Of a stretch of DNA of 64,000 bases, positions 25,566 through 34,267 are shown one piece after another. Location: NCBI RefSeq assembly GCF_003028855.1, contig NZ_CP028324.1, positions 3,286,001 to 3,350,000 of the forward strand, given 5' to 3'. The notes below the pieces were generated by a model. That model did no database searches, was not told where the DNA came from, and saw nothing but the letters and a program-made list of their open reading frames with translations. Both the position numbers and the translations under genes were made by a program. The DNA comes from Pseudoduganella armeniaca (GTDB taxonomy: Bacteria; Pseudomonadota; Gammaproteobacteria; Burkholderiales; Burkholderiaceae_D). How positions within the stretch are numbered: position 1 is the first letter of the stretch; every line of letters starts with the position of its first letter.

Positions 25566-27998
25566 ATGCGCTGCTTGATCTTGGGCTTCGTCGGCGGCAG
25601 TGCGCTGCTGCAGTTGCAGCCGGCGCTGCCCGGCGCCACCACGCTGGCCTGGCTGGTTCTGCCGGGATGCCTGCTGGCCCTCGGCCAGCATCGGATGCGC
25701 GCTCGCTGGCGCCGCGTGATGCCGATCGGCGTCGGCGCATTGGCCGGCTTCTGCTGGGCAGCCATCGTCGCCACCCGCGCGCTTGCGCCAGGCCTGGCGC
25801 CGCAGGACGAAGGCCGCGACGTTACCGTCACCGGCACCATCGACAGCCTGCCGTCGACGGGCACGGACAGCATCCGCTTCCACTTCGCCGTGGAAACGGT
25901 ACAGGCGCCGTCCCGGATGGCCGTGCCGCCGCGCATCGCGCTGTCGTGGTACGGCGGCGACAGTAGCCCGGCGCAGGCCGTGCGCCCGGGGCAGCGTTGG
26001 CAATTGAAGGTGCGTCTGCAACGCCCGCACGGCAACGCCAACCCGGGTGGCTTCGACTACGAACTGTGGTTGCTGGAGCAGGGCGTGCGGGCCACGGGCT
26101 ATGTCCGCAACGAGGGACCAAACCGGCGATTGGCGGCGTTCGTGCCGACTCCGCACAACATCGTGGAGCGGGCGCGCGACCGGCTGCGCGAACGCATCCT
26201 GGCCGCGCTGGCGCAGCAGCCCTACGCCGGCGTCATCGTCGCGTTGGTGGTCGGCGACCAGCGCGGCATCGGCCAGGCCGACTGGCAGGTATTTACCCGC
26301 ACCGGCATCGGTCACCTGGTGTCGATCTCCGGCCTGCACATCACCATGATCGCCGGGCTGGCGGCCGGTATCGCATCCTGGCTGTGGCGTCATTCCTTCC
26401 TGATGCCGGCCTTGCAACTGCCGCTGCGGCTGCCGGCCCAGAAGGTGGCGGCGCTGGCCGGCATGCTGGCGGCGCTGGGCTACGTGCTGCTGGCCGGCTT
26501 CGGCGTGCCGGCGCAGCGCACGCTGTACATGCTGGGCGTCGTCGCGCTGGCGTTGTGGACGGGCCGCCTGCCGGGCGTCACGCACGTGCTGGCACTGGCG
26601 GCCGGGGTTGTCGTACTGCTCGATCCCTGGGCCGTGATGTGGCCGGGCTTCTGGCTGTCGTTCGGCGCCGTGGCGCTGATCCTGTACGCGACCGTCGGCC
26701 GCACCGCCGCGTACAAGCAGGCACCGCCCGCCGACGCCGCGCCCGGCGAGACCCGGCGCGGACGTCCCTTGAGCCGGCACCAGCGCCTGCTGCGGGCGCT
26801 GCACGGCGCCGCGCTGACGCAATACGCGGTGACGCTCGGGCTGGTGCCGCTGACGATGCTGCTGTTCGCCCAGGTGTCCGTGGTCAGCCCCCTCGCCAAT
26901 ACCGTCGCGATTCCGGTCGTCAGCCTGCTCGTGACGCCGCTGGCGCTGGCGGGCGGCGTGCTGCCCGAGCCGTTCGCGACGCCATTGCTGCTGGCGGCGC
27001 ATTGGGTGATCGAACTGCTTGCGGGCCTGCTGCAGTGGCTCAGCGCCGGCCGCCTGGCCGTATGGACGGCACCGGCGCCGCCATGGTGGGCGTTCGCGCT
27101 CGCGCTGGCGGGCACCTTCTGGCTGCTGGCGCCGCGCGGCTGGCCCAATCGCTGGCTGGGCCTGGCCACCTGGGTGCCGCTGCTGGCCGCGCAGCCGGAA
27201 GCGCCGGCGGCCGGCACGCTGCGCATCGTCGCCTTCGACGTGGGGCAGGGCATGGCCGTGCTGGTCGAAACGTCCGGCCACCGGCTGCTGTACGACACGG
27301 GGCCGGCCTATGGCCCCGATGCCGACGCTGGCAGCCGCGTGATCGCGCCCTACCTGCGCTGGCGCGGCATCGACCGGCTCGATGGCGTCGTCGTCAGCCA
27401 TGGCGACACGGATCACGTGGGCGGCGCGCTGTCGTTGTTGCGGGCGGTGCCCGCCGGCTGGCTGCTGTCGTCGCTGCCCGCCCTGCACCCGGTGGTACAG
27501 GCCGCGCCGCGTCACGTGCCGTGCGCCGCGGGGCAGGGCTGGACCTGGGACGGCATCCGCTTCGAGGTGTTGCACCCGAGCGCGGCCAGTCACGCCGACA
27601 GCACACTGAAGTCGAACGCGCGCAGCTGCACACTGCGCATCGCGGCGCCCGGCGGCGCCGTGCTGCTAGCGGGCGATATCGAGGCGCCGCAGGAGGTGGA
27701 GCTGCTGGCGCGCGCGCCCGCGAAGCTGCGTGCCGACATCCTGCTGGCGCCGCACCACGGCAGCGGCACCTCGTCCACGCCGGCTTTCCTGGCCGCCGTC
27801 CAGCCCAGCGTCGCGATCTTCCAGGTGGGCTACCGCAACCGCTACCGGCATCCGAAGGCGGCCGTGTACGAGCGCTATGGCGCGCTGGGCGTGCAGCGGG
27901 TGCGGACGGACGAGGCGGGGGCGGTAGTCATCGAGATCGACGCTGGCGTTCGGACCGAGGAGCATCGCACCGTGCACAGGCGCTACTGGCTCGAATAG
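25566..27998 (+). CDS. comEC: ComEC/Rec2 DNA-uptake channel protein
   Basis: 810 residues, full length for proteobacterial ComEC. Order: DUF4131 N-terminal region (about 1-190) with leading membrane helices, the 'competence' channel domain with many helices (about 200-520, including 'TGIGHLVSISGLHITMIAG'), and a C-terminal metallo-beta-lactamase domain with the metal motif 'VSHGDTDHVGG' (His about 612). It moves single-stranded DNA through the inner membrane during transformation; the C-terminal domain may degrade the other strand. The start is the ATG at 25566. Confidence 0.94.
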   Translation: MRCLILGFVGGSALLQLQPALPGATTLAWLVLPGCLLALGQHRMRARWRRVMPIGVGALAGFCWAAIVATRALAPGLAPQDEGRDVTVTGTIDSLPSTGTDSIRFHFAVETVQAPSRMAVPPRIALSWYGGDSSPAQAVRPGQRWQLKVRLQRPHGNANPGGFDYELWLLEQGVRATGYVRNEGPNRRLAAFVPTPHNIVERARDRLRERILAALAQQPYAGVIVALVVGDQRGIGQADWQVFTRTGIGHLVSISGLHITMIAGLAAGIASWLWRHSFLMPALQLPLRLPAQKVAALAGMLAALGYVLLAGFGVPAQRTLYMLGVVALALWTGRLPGVTHVLALAAGVVVLLDPWAVMWPGFWLSFGAVALILYATVGRTAAYKQAPPADAAPGETRRGRPLSRHQRLLRALHGAALTQYAVTLGLVPLTMLLFAQVSVVSPLANTVAIPVVSLLVTPLALAGGVLPEPFATPLLLAAHWVIELLAGLLQWLSAGRLAVWTAPAPPWWAFALALAGTFWLLAPRGWPNRWLGLATWVPLLAAQPEAPAAGTLRIVAFDVGQGMAVLVETSGHRLLYDTGPAYGPDADAGSRVIAPYLRWRGIDRLDGVVVSHGDTDHVGGALSLLRAVPAGWLLSSLPALHPVVQAAPRHVPCAAGQGWTWDGIRFEVLHPSAASHADSTLKSNARSCTLRIAAPGGAVLLAGDIEAPQEVELLARAPAKLRADILLAPHHGSGTSSTPAFLAAVQPSVAIFQVGYRNRYRHPKAAVYERYGALGVQRVRTDEAGAVVIEIDAGVRTEEHRTVHRRYWLE

Positions 27999-28090
27999 CG
28001 ACTCGTTTGCAATAGCTGGTTGGGCCGCACGTTCTTCTTGTACGCCGACCGTGATGTCAACCCGCTCCTTCCGTGGCCGCCACCGGGCGA

Positions 28091-29686
28091 TTACTTGGGC
28101 CCCGAGGCGCTATCGTTCGCGCTGCGCGGGCGAGGGCGCGGCACCAGCCGTACTTCCACCCGGCGTTGTGCGTCGGCGCACTCAGCCGCGGTGTACGTGC
28201 TGTCGCAGGCCTGCCGCTCCTCCGGGCCGGTAGTGCGCACGACCAGCGCGGGCAGGTTGCGTCCGTCGAGAGTCCGCAATTCGCGCGCGAGTGTCCTCCG
28301 TGTTTCGAGTGTCCTTTGCCGGACCAGTGCCGAAGCTTCCTGTTCGTCGTCCGCCGCGTGCCCGATGATCGACACTTCACTGATCGACTCCGGGTCGCTC
28401 GCCAGGCGTGCGATGATCGGCTGGAGGCGCGCGTTGGCGGCGACCGAGAGGATGGCCTGCTGCTTCTGGAAAGGAAGCCAGACGGCACTGTCCGATGGCG
28501 GCACCGGGCAAGCCGGCCCCTCCGTGCGCAACGTCCTTTCTATATTATCGAGGTGCATGAACTTCTTTTTGGTGTTGATCTGCACCGGCTGTGCTTCGTC
28601 GCTCGGCAGGAATAGCGCTATTACCGGGTGTTCGCCCTTGCTATCGGTCTTGGGCAGGGCGAGCCGAACGTAGAGTTCGCTGCCCGGCCGCGACATGACG
28701 TGTACGTTGCAAAGATGAATCGGCGGCGCGTCGTCATCGTTGTCGCAGGCAAGTCCCAGTTCCGGCGGCAACTTCGCGCAGGAAGAGCCCTTTACGACAA
28801 GCCGTTCCGCCCTGAAGTTGCCGATCTTAGTGAGGCGCGCGACTGTCATCGGAATCGCACCCGTACCTTGGATGAGAGCCGTGAATATATACGGTACGAC
28901 TAGAAACAACGGAATCAGTAGGTAAGCTGTGCGCCGGCCCCATGGTTGCGCCAGGCAATACATCAAAGCCGCGCCAGCCAAGCCCAAAAAGAACGCTACC
29001 GCAGCGACATTGGTGTAATAGGCCATCCAATCATCCTGTTGCGCAGGGCTGCCTTGTGCCAGGAAGAGCCATAATAAGACGAGGCAAAAGAGCTGTAACA
29101 CCCCCGTCATGCAGATATCCGGCAGCAGCGCCGGAAGGTGCGGTCGCGCTCGGGCCAGCGGGGAGTTCGGGTCCTTGCGGAGAGCTCGATTGGACGCCAC
29201 GAAGAACCATCCTGCAATGGCAGCGCTGAGGCAGAGGTACGCCAACAAGCCGGCTGCGGGAGACCAATCCTGCATCGCAAAGAACCCCAACGTGAAGCCA
29301 AGCAGCAGCAGCTGGAGCGAGCAGATCCCCGCGCGCGTGGCAATCTGCGCCAGCGACTGCTCGGTTCCCTGCTTTTGGCTTGCTTGGCGCAAGCTCACCG
29401 TATGAATCAGGTAGGGAAACAGGAACAGGCCGGAAAGCAGGGGAAGGACGATGAGACAAACGTACGCAAAGGATAGAAACAGGCTCGTTGCCGCGGCCAG
29501 GTCGAAGATCGGGAAGTACTCGATATGGAAGAAATAGCTGAACAGCCCGACCGCTCCCACGCCAAGCACGGCAAACCAGATCGCCATGCGCATGTCTTCG
29601 TCCGGCGCCGCGAGCGGGGTATCGTCCGTCGGCTGCCCTAGCTTGTTCTTGTTGCGTAGAGCCTTCCGGCTGTTCGATTTGCTCAT
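28091..29686 (-). CDS. Multi-pass membrane protein with OmpA-like C-terminal domain
   Basis: 531 residues from the ATG at 29686 (GGAAG site upstream; 29716 is the alternative). A basic N-terminal stretch is followed by about seven hydrophobic segments between 45 and 290, then an extracytoplasmic part. Residues about 415-525 ('LQPIIARLASDPESISEVSI', then 'RQRTLETRRTLARELRTL' and 'RRVEVRLVPRPRP') follow the pattern of OmpA-family peptidoglycan-binding domains, where the RR/E motif contacts the cell wall. Base composition is lower-GC than neighbours. This domain order is unusual; no function is assigned. It is convergent with comEC. Confidence 0.65.
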   Translation of the reverse strand: MSKSNSRKALRNKNKLGQPTDDTPLAAPDEDMRMAIWFAVLGVGAVGLFSYFFHIEYFPIFDLAAATSLFLSFAYVCLIVLPLLSGLFLFPYLIHTVSLRQASQKQGTEQSLAQIATRAGICSLQLLLLGFTLGFFAMQDWSPAAGLLAYLCLSAAIAGWFFVASNRALRKDPNSPLARARPHLPALLPDICMTGVLQLFCLVLLWLFLAQGSPAQQDDWMAYYTNVAAVAFFLGLAGAALMYCLAQPWGRRTAYLLIPLFLVVPYIFTALIQGTGAIPMTVARLTKIGNFRAERLVVKGSSCAKLPPELGLACDNDDDAPPIHLCNVHVMSRPGSELYVRLALPKTDSKGEHPVIALFLPSDEAQPVQINTKKKFMHLDNIERTLRTEGPACPVPPSDSAVWLPFQKQQAILSVAANARLQPIIARLASDPESISEVSIIGHAADDEQEASALVRQRTLETRRTLARELRTLDGRNLPALVVRTTGPEERQACDSTYTAAECADAQRRVEVRLVPRPRPRSANDSASGPK

Positions 29687-29843
29687 GTCAGCTGCTTCCT
29701 TCCGATAGTCTACCATATGTCGATATTCGCATGATACCGGAAGATAAGCTTCGGGGCGCGCCCCGGAGCTCGAGCAAGGCGGGCAGCGCGCCATTAGAAG
29801 CCCCCACCAAACTTTCCCCCGCATTGCCCCTACAATCGCCTGC

Positions 29844-30674
29844 ATGACAAAACCGAAATTGCATTTTTCGCACGCCAACAGCTACCCGTCCGGCACCTAC
29901 CGCCAGCTGTTCGAGCTGCTGGCGGCCGACTTCGAGGTCGGCGCCCTCGACATGCACGGCCATAACCCGAACTATCCCGTGGGCGACGGCTGGCACCACC
30001 TGGTCGACGAGCTGGTGGATGAGCTGGAGCGCCGCTACCGGGGCGAGCCCGTCATCCTGGTCGGCCACTCGCTGGGCGGCATGCTCAGCCTGATGGCGGC
30101 GGCGCGCCGGCCGGAGCTGGCGCGCTGTGTCGTCATGCTCGATTCGCCCGTCGTGGCGGGCTGGCGCGCCGCCGTCTGGCGCCTCGCCAAGGCCATCGGG
30201 TTGGGCGAGCGGCTGTCGCCGGCGCGCCTGTCCGTCAAGCGGCGCGACCGCTGGCCCAGCGTGGAGGACGCCATGCGCCACTTCGCCGGCAAGGAGCTGT
30301 TCGCCGCGTGGGCGCCCGGAGTGCTGCAGGATTACCTGGAGGCCGGCCTGGAGCCGTGCGCGGACGGCGTGCGCTTGCGCTTTACCCGCGAGGGCGAGAC
30401 GGCCGTCTACCAATCGCTGCCGCACCATATCGGCAAGCTGGTCGCGCGCGGCCTGCCGGTGCCGGCGGGCTACCTGGCCGGGCAGGCGTCGGAGGAGAAC
30501 CGCCTGGCCGGGCTGGATGCCACCCGCGCGCTGGTCGGCCCGCATCTGCGCATGATGCCGGGCGGCCACCTGTTCCCGATGGAGGCGCCGGCGCTGACCG
30601 CGCAAGCCATCCGGGCGATGATCGACGAGCTGCTGGCGTCTAAAGTTGTCGAAAGATCGGCGTCGATCGCGTAA
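29844..30674 (+). CDS. Alpha/beta-hydrolase
   Basis: 276 residues. The nucleophile elbow is GHSLGG ('VILVGHSLGGMLSLMAA'), an oxyanion-type start is 'LHFSHANSYPSGTYRQL', and the catalytic His is probably in 'PGGHLFPMEAP' near the C-terminus. A cytosolic serine hydrolase, likely esterase- or lipase-like; the substrate is unknown. The long acid is not certain. Divergent from the membrane/OmpA-like gene and 67 bases upstream of dcd. Confidence 0.85.
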   Translation: MTKPKLHFSHANSYPSGTYRQLFELLAADFEVGALDMHGHNPNYPVGDGWHHLVDELVDELERRYRGEPVILVGHSLGGMLSLMAAARRPELARCVVMLDSPVVAGWRAAVWRLAKAIGLGERLSPARLSVKRRDRWPSVEDAMRHFAGKELFAAWAPGVLQDYLEAGLEPCADGVRLRFTREGETAVYQSLPHHIGKLVARGLPVPAGYLAGQASEENRLAGLDATRALVGPHLRMMPGGHLFPMEAPALTAQAIRAMIDELLASKVVERSASIA

Positions 30675-30741
30675 AATCGCTGCCATCCGGCCGCCGCCGC
30701 CCTGGCGCGGCCTTTCGGCAAACGAGACGATTGAACAGCAG

Positions 30742-31308
30742 ATGACGATTAAAAGCGACAAATGGATCCGCAAGATGGCGGAACAACACGGCATGATCGA
30801 GCCCTTCGAACCGGGCCAGGTCCGGGCCGAGGCGGGCCGCAAGGTGATCTCGTACGGCACTTCCTCGTACGGCTACGACATCCGCTGCGCCGATGAATTC
30901 AAGGTCTTCACCAACATCAACAGCACCATCGTCGATCCGAAGAACTTCGATTCGAACTCGTTCGTCGACATCAAGAGCGACGTCTGCATCATTCCGCCCA
31001 ACTCGTTCGCGCTGGCGCGCACCATCGAGTATTTCCGCATCCCGCGCAACGTGCTGACGGTCTGCCTGGGCAAATCGACCTACGCGCGCTGCGGCATCAT
31101 CGTCAACGTGACGCCGTTCGAACCGGAGTGGGAGGGCTACGTGACCCTGGAGTTTTCCAACACCACGCCGCTGCCGGCCAAGATCTATGCCGGCGAAGGC
31201 TGCGCCCAGGTGCTGTTCTTCGAGAGCGACGAGGTATGCGAGACGTCGTACAAGGACCGCAACGGCAAATACCAGGGCCAGCACGGCGTGACCTTGCCGA
31301 AGGCCTGA
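30742..31308 (+). CDS. dcd: dCTP deaminase
   Basis: 188 residues. Converts dCTP to dUTP for thymidylate synthesis. Conserved motifs: 'SSYGYDIRCADEF', 'KSTYARCG' (Ser and Arg of the active site), 'VTLEFSNTTPLP' (catalytic Glu region) and 'EGCAQVLFF'. This is the homotrimeric dUTPase-fold enzyme of proteobacteria. The start at 30742 (MTIKSDKWI) is the family start; the frame runs further upstream without a site. Confidence 0.97.
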   Translation: MTIKSDKWIRKMAEQHGMIEPFEPGQVRAEAGRKVISYGTSSYGYDIRCADEFKVFTNINSTIVDPKNFDSNSFVDIKSDVCIIPPNSFALARTIEYFRIPRNVLTVCLGKSTYARCGIIVNVTPFEPEWEGYVTLEFSNTTPLPAKIYAGEGCAQVLFFESDEVCETSYKDRNGKYQGQHGVTLPKA

Positions 31309-31325
31309 TCCCCTCGTACTGCCGC

Positions 31326-32774
31326 TCAGTCGAGCGGCAGCACGATCTCCACGCACAAGCCGCCCCCGGCGCGATTGCTGGCCACGATGGTGCCGCCGTG
31401 CTGGCGTACCACCTGCTGGGCGATCGCCAGGCCCAGGCCGTGGCCTTCCACGTCCTTTTCGGTACCGCTGCTGCGGAAGAACGGCTGGAAGATCGTCGCC
31501 AAGTCGCTGTCGGCCACGCCGGGGCCCCGGTCCAGCACCTGGATGCACAGCCGCGGCCCGGTTGCCTGCGCTGCCACCACCACCGTCGCGCCGACGGGAC
31601 TGTGCTTGATGGCGTTGCGCACCACGTTCTCGATGGCGCGCGCCAGCAGGTCCGGTTCGCCCAGCATCGTCACCTCCGCCTCGCCTTCCTGGAGCACGGC
31701 GCGTCCCTGCGCGCTGGCCTCGAACTGCGCGTCCGCCACGATCTGGTACAGCAGCTCGGCCACGTCGATCTCCTGGCTGCCGGGCGCCAGCGCGCCGGCC
31801 TCCAGGCGCGCCAAGGTCAGCAGCTCGCCCACCAGCTTGTCCATCCTGACGCTCTCGCGCTCGATGCGCTGCAACGACGCCAGCACGCGCTCCGGCTTCT
31901 GGTGCGCCAGCCCGATGGCGGCCTGCAGCCGCGCCAGCGGCGAGCGCAGCTCGTGCGAGACGTCGTGCAGCAGGCGGGTCTGGCCGTCCATCAGCTGGCG
32001 CAGGCGCGCCGTCATGCGGTCGAAGTCCCGTCCCAGGTCGCTCAGCTCGTCGCCAGTGCGGTCCACGCGGGCGAAGCGGGGCGCCAGGTCGCCGTGCGAC
32101 GCCGCCTCGAACGCCTGGCGCAGCGCCCGGATCGGGCGCGCGAAGTACCAAGCCAGCAGCGCCGCGAACAGCAGGCTGGCCAGCACCGCCGCGGCCAACG
32201 GCACGAACGGTGTCAGGGGACGGAAGCGCGGTCCGGGCGGACCGGGCGGGCGGTCGTCCCGCGGCGGCGGGCGCGCCCCATCCGGCGGCCGGCCGGGCCG
32301 GGGCGAAACGTCCACCAACCCTGGCAGCAGCGGGCGGCCATCGTCGCCATTGCGTGCATCGAGGCCGCGCTGGCGCTCGCGCGCCGGCAGGAACAGCAGG
32401 TACGGACGCCCGTTCGGCAGCGTGACCTTGCGCACCACGCGCGTGTCGCCCTTGGCCAGCAGCGCGCGCGCCTCGGCCAGCATCGTCGCGTCGACGATCC
32501 GGCCCAGCAGCTCCTTGCCGCTGCTGTCGACGGCAAACACGCGGTGGCGGCCCATGTTCTCCAGCAGCCGGGCCAGCGCGGCGGGACCACCCGCGTCCAG
32601 CGTGGCGGCGGCCGCCTCGATCGCCAGCTCGGCCGGCGGGCCGGTGTCGATGTCGAGCCGCCGCTCCTGCGTGCTGGCGCGGTTCTTCAGCCACAGCGCG
32701 CCGCCGATGCCGACGGTGGCCGCGACCTGTGCCAACAGGATCGACAGGAAGAATTTCCAGAACAGGCGGCCCAT
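31326..32774 (-). CDS. cpxA: Sensor histidine kinase, CpxA-like
   Basis: 482 residues. First membrane helix about 5-28, a periplasmic sensor region (30-180) that contains a proline/arginine-rich stretch ('RPGRPPDGARPPPRDDRPPG'), a second helix at about 190-210, HAMP (about 215-265), H-box 'DVSHELRSPLARLQA', N-box 'NVVRNAIKHSPVG' and G-boxes 'DRGPGV' and 'GHGLGLAI'. The H-box is as in CpxA. It should phosphorylate and dephosphorylate the adjacent regulator in response to envelope stress. It starts eight bases after the regulator gene stop. Confidence 0.85.
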   Translation of the reverse strand: MGRLFWKFFLSILLAQVAATVGIGGALWLKNRASTQERRLDIDTGPPAELAIEAAAATLDAGGPAALARLLENMGRHRVFAVDSSGKELLGRIVDATMLAEARALLAKGDTRVVRKVTLPNGRPYLLFLPARERQRGLDARNGDDGRPLLPGLVDVSPRPGRPPDGARPPPRDDRPPGPPGPRFRPLTPFVPLAAAVLASLLFAALLAWYFARPIRALRQAFEAASHGDLAPRFARVDRTGDELSDLGRDFDRMTARLRQLMDGQTRLLHDVSHELRSPLARLQAAIGLAHQKPERVLASLQRIERESVRMDKLVGELLTLARLEAGALAPGSQEIDVAELLYQIVADAQFEASAQGRAVLQEGEAEVTMLGEPDLLARAIENVVRNAIKHSPVGATVVVAAQATGPRLCIQVLDRGPGVADSDLATIFQPFFRSSGTEKDVEGHGLGLAIAQQVVRQHGGTIVASNRAGGGLCVEIVLPLD

Positions 32775-32782
32775 GTGCTGGC

Positions 32783-33484
32783 TCAGTCGCGAATCAGCTG
32801 GTAGCCCATCCGGTACACGGTCTGCAGGCAGGAGCGCCCGTCGGCCAGGGACCCCAGCTTGTGGCGCAGGCTCGACAGGTGCACGTCGATATTGCGGTCG
32901 AAGCGCGCCAGCGGCCGGCCCAGGCCCTGCTCGGACAGCGTGTTCTTGCTGACCGGCTTGCCGGCGTTGCGCGCCAGGACTTCCAGCAGGTTGAACTCCG
33001 TGCTGGTCAGCTCCAGGGTGGCCCCGGCCCAGCTGGCGCGGCGCTGTTCCGGCCACATGGTCAGCTGGCCGACCACCAGGGGCGCGGAGGCCAGCTGGTC
33101 CATCGGCGAGCCCTGCGTGCGGCGCAGGATGGCGCGGATGCGCGCCGTCAGCTCGCGCGGCGTGCAGGGCTTGGTCACGTAGTCGTCCGCCCCCAGCTCC
33201 AGGCCGACGATGCGGTCGGTGTCGTCGCCGCGGCCGGTCAGCATCAGGATCGGCATGCGGCTGGCCGCGCGGATGCGGCGCAGCGTCTCCAGCCCGTTCA
33301 TGCGCGGCATCATCACGTCCAGGATGGCGATGGCGTACTGCCCCGTCAGCGCGCAGGCAGTGCCCACCGCGCCGTCGTGGGCCGTCGTCACCGCGAAACC
33401 TTCCTGCTCCAGGTATTCCTGGAACATGCCGACCAGTTCGACGTCGTCGTCGATCAGCAAAACCTTGCTCGTTACACCATTCAT
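32783..33484 (-). CDS. cpxR: OmpR-family response regulator, CpxR-like
   Basis: 233 residues. Receiver domain with acidic pair 'LLIDDDVEL', phospho-acceptor Asp in 'AILDVMMPRMNG', the conserved Thr in 'MLTGRGDD' and Lys in 'YVTKPCTPREL'. Winged-helix output domain about 135-230 ('STEFNLLEVLARNAGKPVSK', 'RNIDVHLSSLRHKLG'). Assigned to CpxR because the gene order cpxRA divergent from cpxP, and two exact CpxR boxes in between, match the Cpx layout of enterobacteria. Confidence 0.86.
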   Translation of the reverse strand: MNGVTSKVLLIDDDVELVGMFQEYLEQEGFAVTTAHDGAVGTACALTGQYAIAILDVMMPRMNGLETLRRIRAASRMPILMLTGRGDDTDRIVGLELGADDYVTKPCTPRELTARIRAILRRTQGSPMDQLASAPLVVGQLTMWPEQRRASWAGATLELTSTEFNLLEVLARNAGKPVSKNTLSEQGLGRPLARFDRNIDVHLSSLRHKLGSLADGRSCLQTVYRMGYQLIRD

Positions 33485-33558
33485 CGTTGCTTGTGGGTCA
33501 ATGTCGTCAAGCCATGATAACGCAGCGGCGCGGCGATGCGCGCGGCTCGCCTGCGCCT

Positions 33559-33607
33559 TTTACGCGCTTTTACACCATGTCTGGCGCGCGTCTTTACCTG
33601 CTTTTAC
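33559..33607. promoter_or_regulatory. Two CpxR boxes between cpxRA and cpxP-like gene
   Basis: 33559-33573 and 33593-33607 each read TTTAC-N5-TTTAC on the plus strand, that is GTAAA-N5-GTAAA on the minus strand, the established CpxR consensus, with no mismatch. The boxes start 34 bases apart, about three helical turns, so two dimers could bind one face. They lie between the divergent starts at 33484 and 33679, allowing autoregulation and activation of cpxP. Confidence 0.85.
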
Positions 33608-33678
33608 AAGCCGCTGACGGCGCTTAACATGGGTCGCGCCAACAATGGCGGCTCCCATGCAATCAACAGGAGTGCCGG

Positions 33679-34248
33679 ATGAACAAGACAAACAAGATGC
33701 TTACCCTGCTGGCCGCCGCCGCCCTGGCGCTGCCCCTGGCCAGCCAGGCCGCCGTCGATGGCGAGGACGGCGGGCCCGCCCCGCGTGGCCTGCCGGGCCC
33801 CGCTGCGCCGGATGCGCGCCCGCTGCCGCCGCACCACGACGGCCTGCGCGAAGGCGAAGACTTCGACGGCCGCCGTGGTCCGCGTGGCGCGCCGCCACCG
33901 GCCGCCTTCGGCATGGCCGGCCCCGCTGCGCCGTTCCTGCGCGGGCTGGAGCTGACAGAAGCCCAGCAGGACAAGGTGTTCGCGATCCTGCACGGCCAGG
34001 TGCCTTACCTGCGCGAACAACACAAGGCGCACGAGAAGGCCGAGCGGGCCCTGTTCGAGCTGCACGGCGCCGCCAGGTACGACGACGCGGCCGCCGCGAA
34101 GCTGGCGCAGGCGTCGGCCCAGGCGATGGCCAATATCACGCTGCAGCACCTGCGCACGGAGCAGAAGGTGCTGGCCGTGCTGACGGCCGAGCAGCGCAAG
34201 CAGGTCGAGCAAGCCAAGGCGCGCCCGGACCGTCCGGCGCGGCCCTGA
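33679..34248 (+). CDS. cpxP: CpxP/Spy-like periplasmic protein
   Basis: 189 residues, signal peptide (about 1-24, ending SQA). The mature region first has a proline-rich acidic/basic stretch (25-85), then the helical Spy/CpxP domain with two LTxxQ motifs: 'LTEAQQDKV' and 'LTAEQRKQV'. These proteins bind misfolded envelope proteins and, for CpxP, dampen CpxA. The disordered Pro-rich leader is an addition compared with E. coli CpxP. Position behind two CpxR boxes supports the assignment. Confidence 0.8.
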   Translation: MNKTNKMLTLLAAAALALPLASQAAVDGEDGGPAPRGLPGPAAPDARPLPPHHDGLREGEDFDGRRGPRGAPPPAAFGMAGPAAPFLRGLELTEAQQDKVFAILHGQVPYLREQHKAHEKAERALFELHGAARYDDAAAAKLAQASAQAMANITLQHLRTEQKVLAVLTAEQRKQVEQAKARPDRPARP

Positions 34249-34267
34249 ACGAGAAAGGATCACAGAC

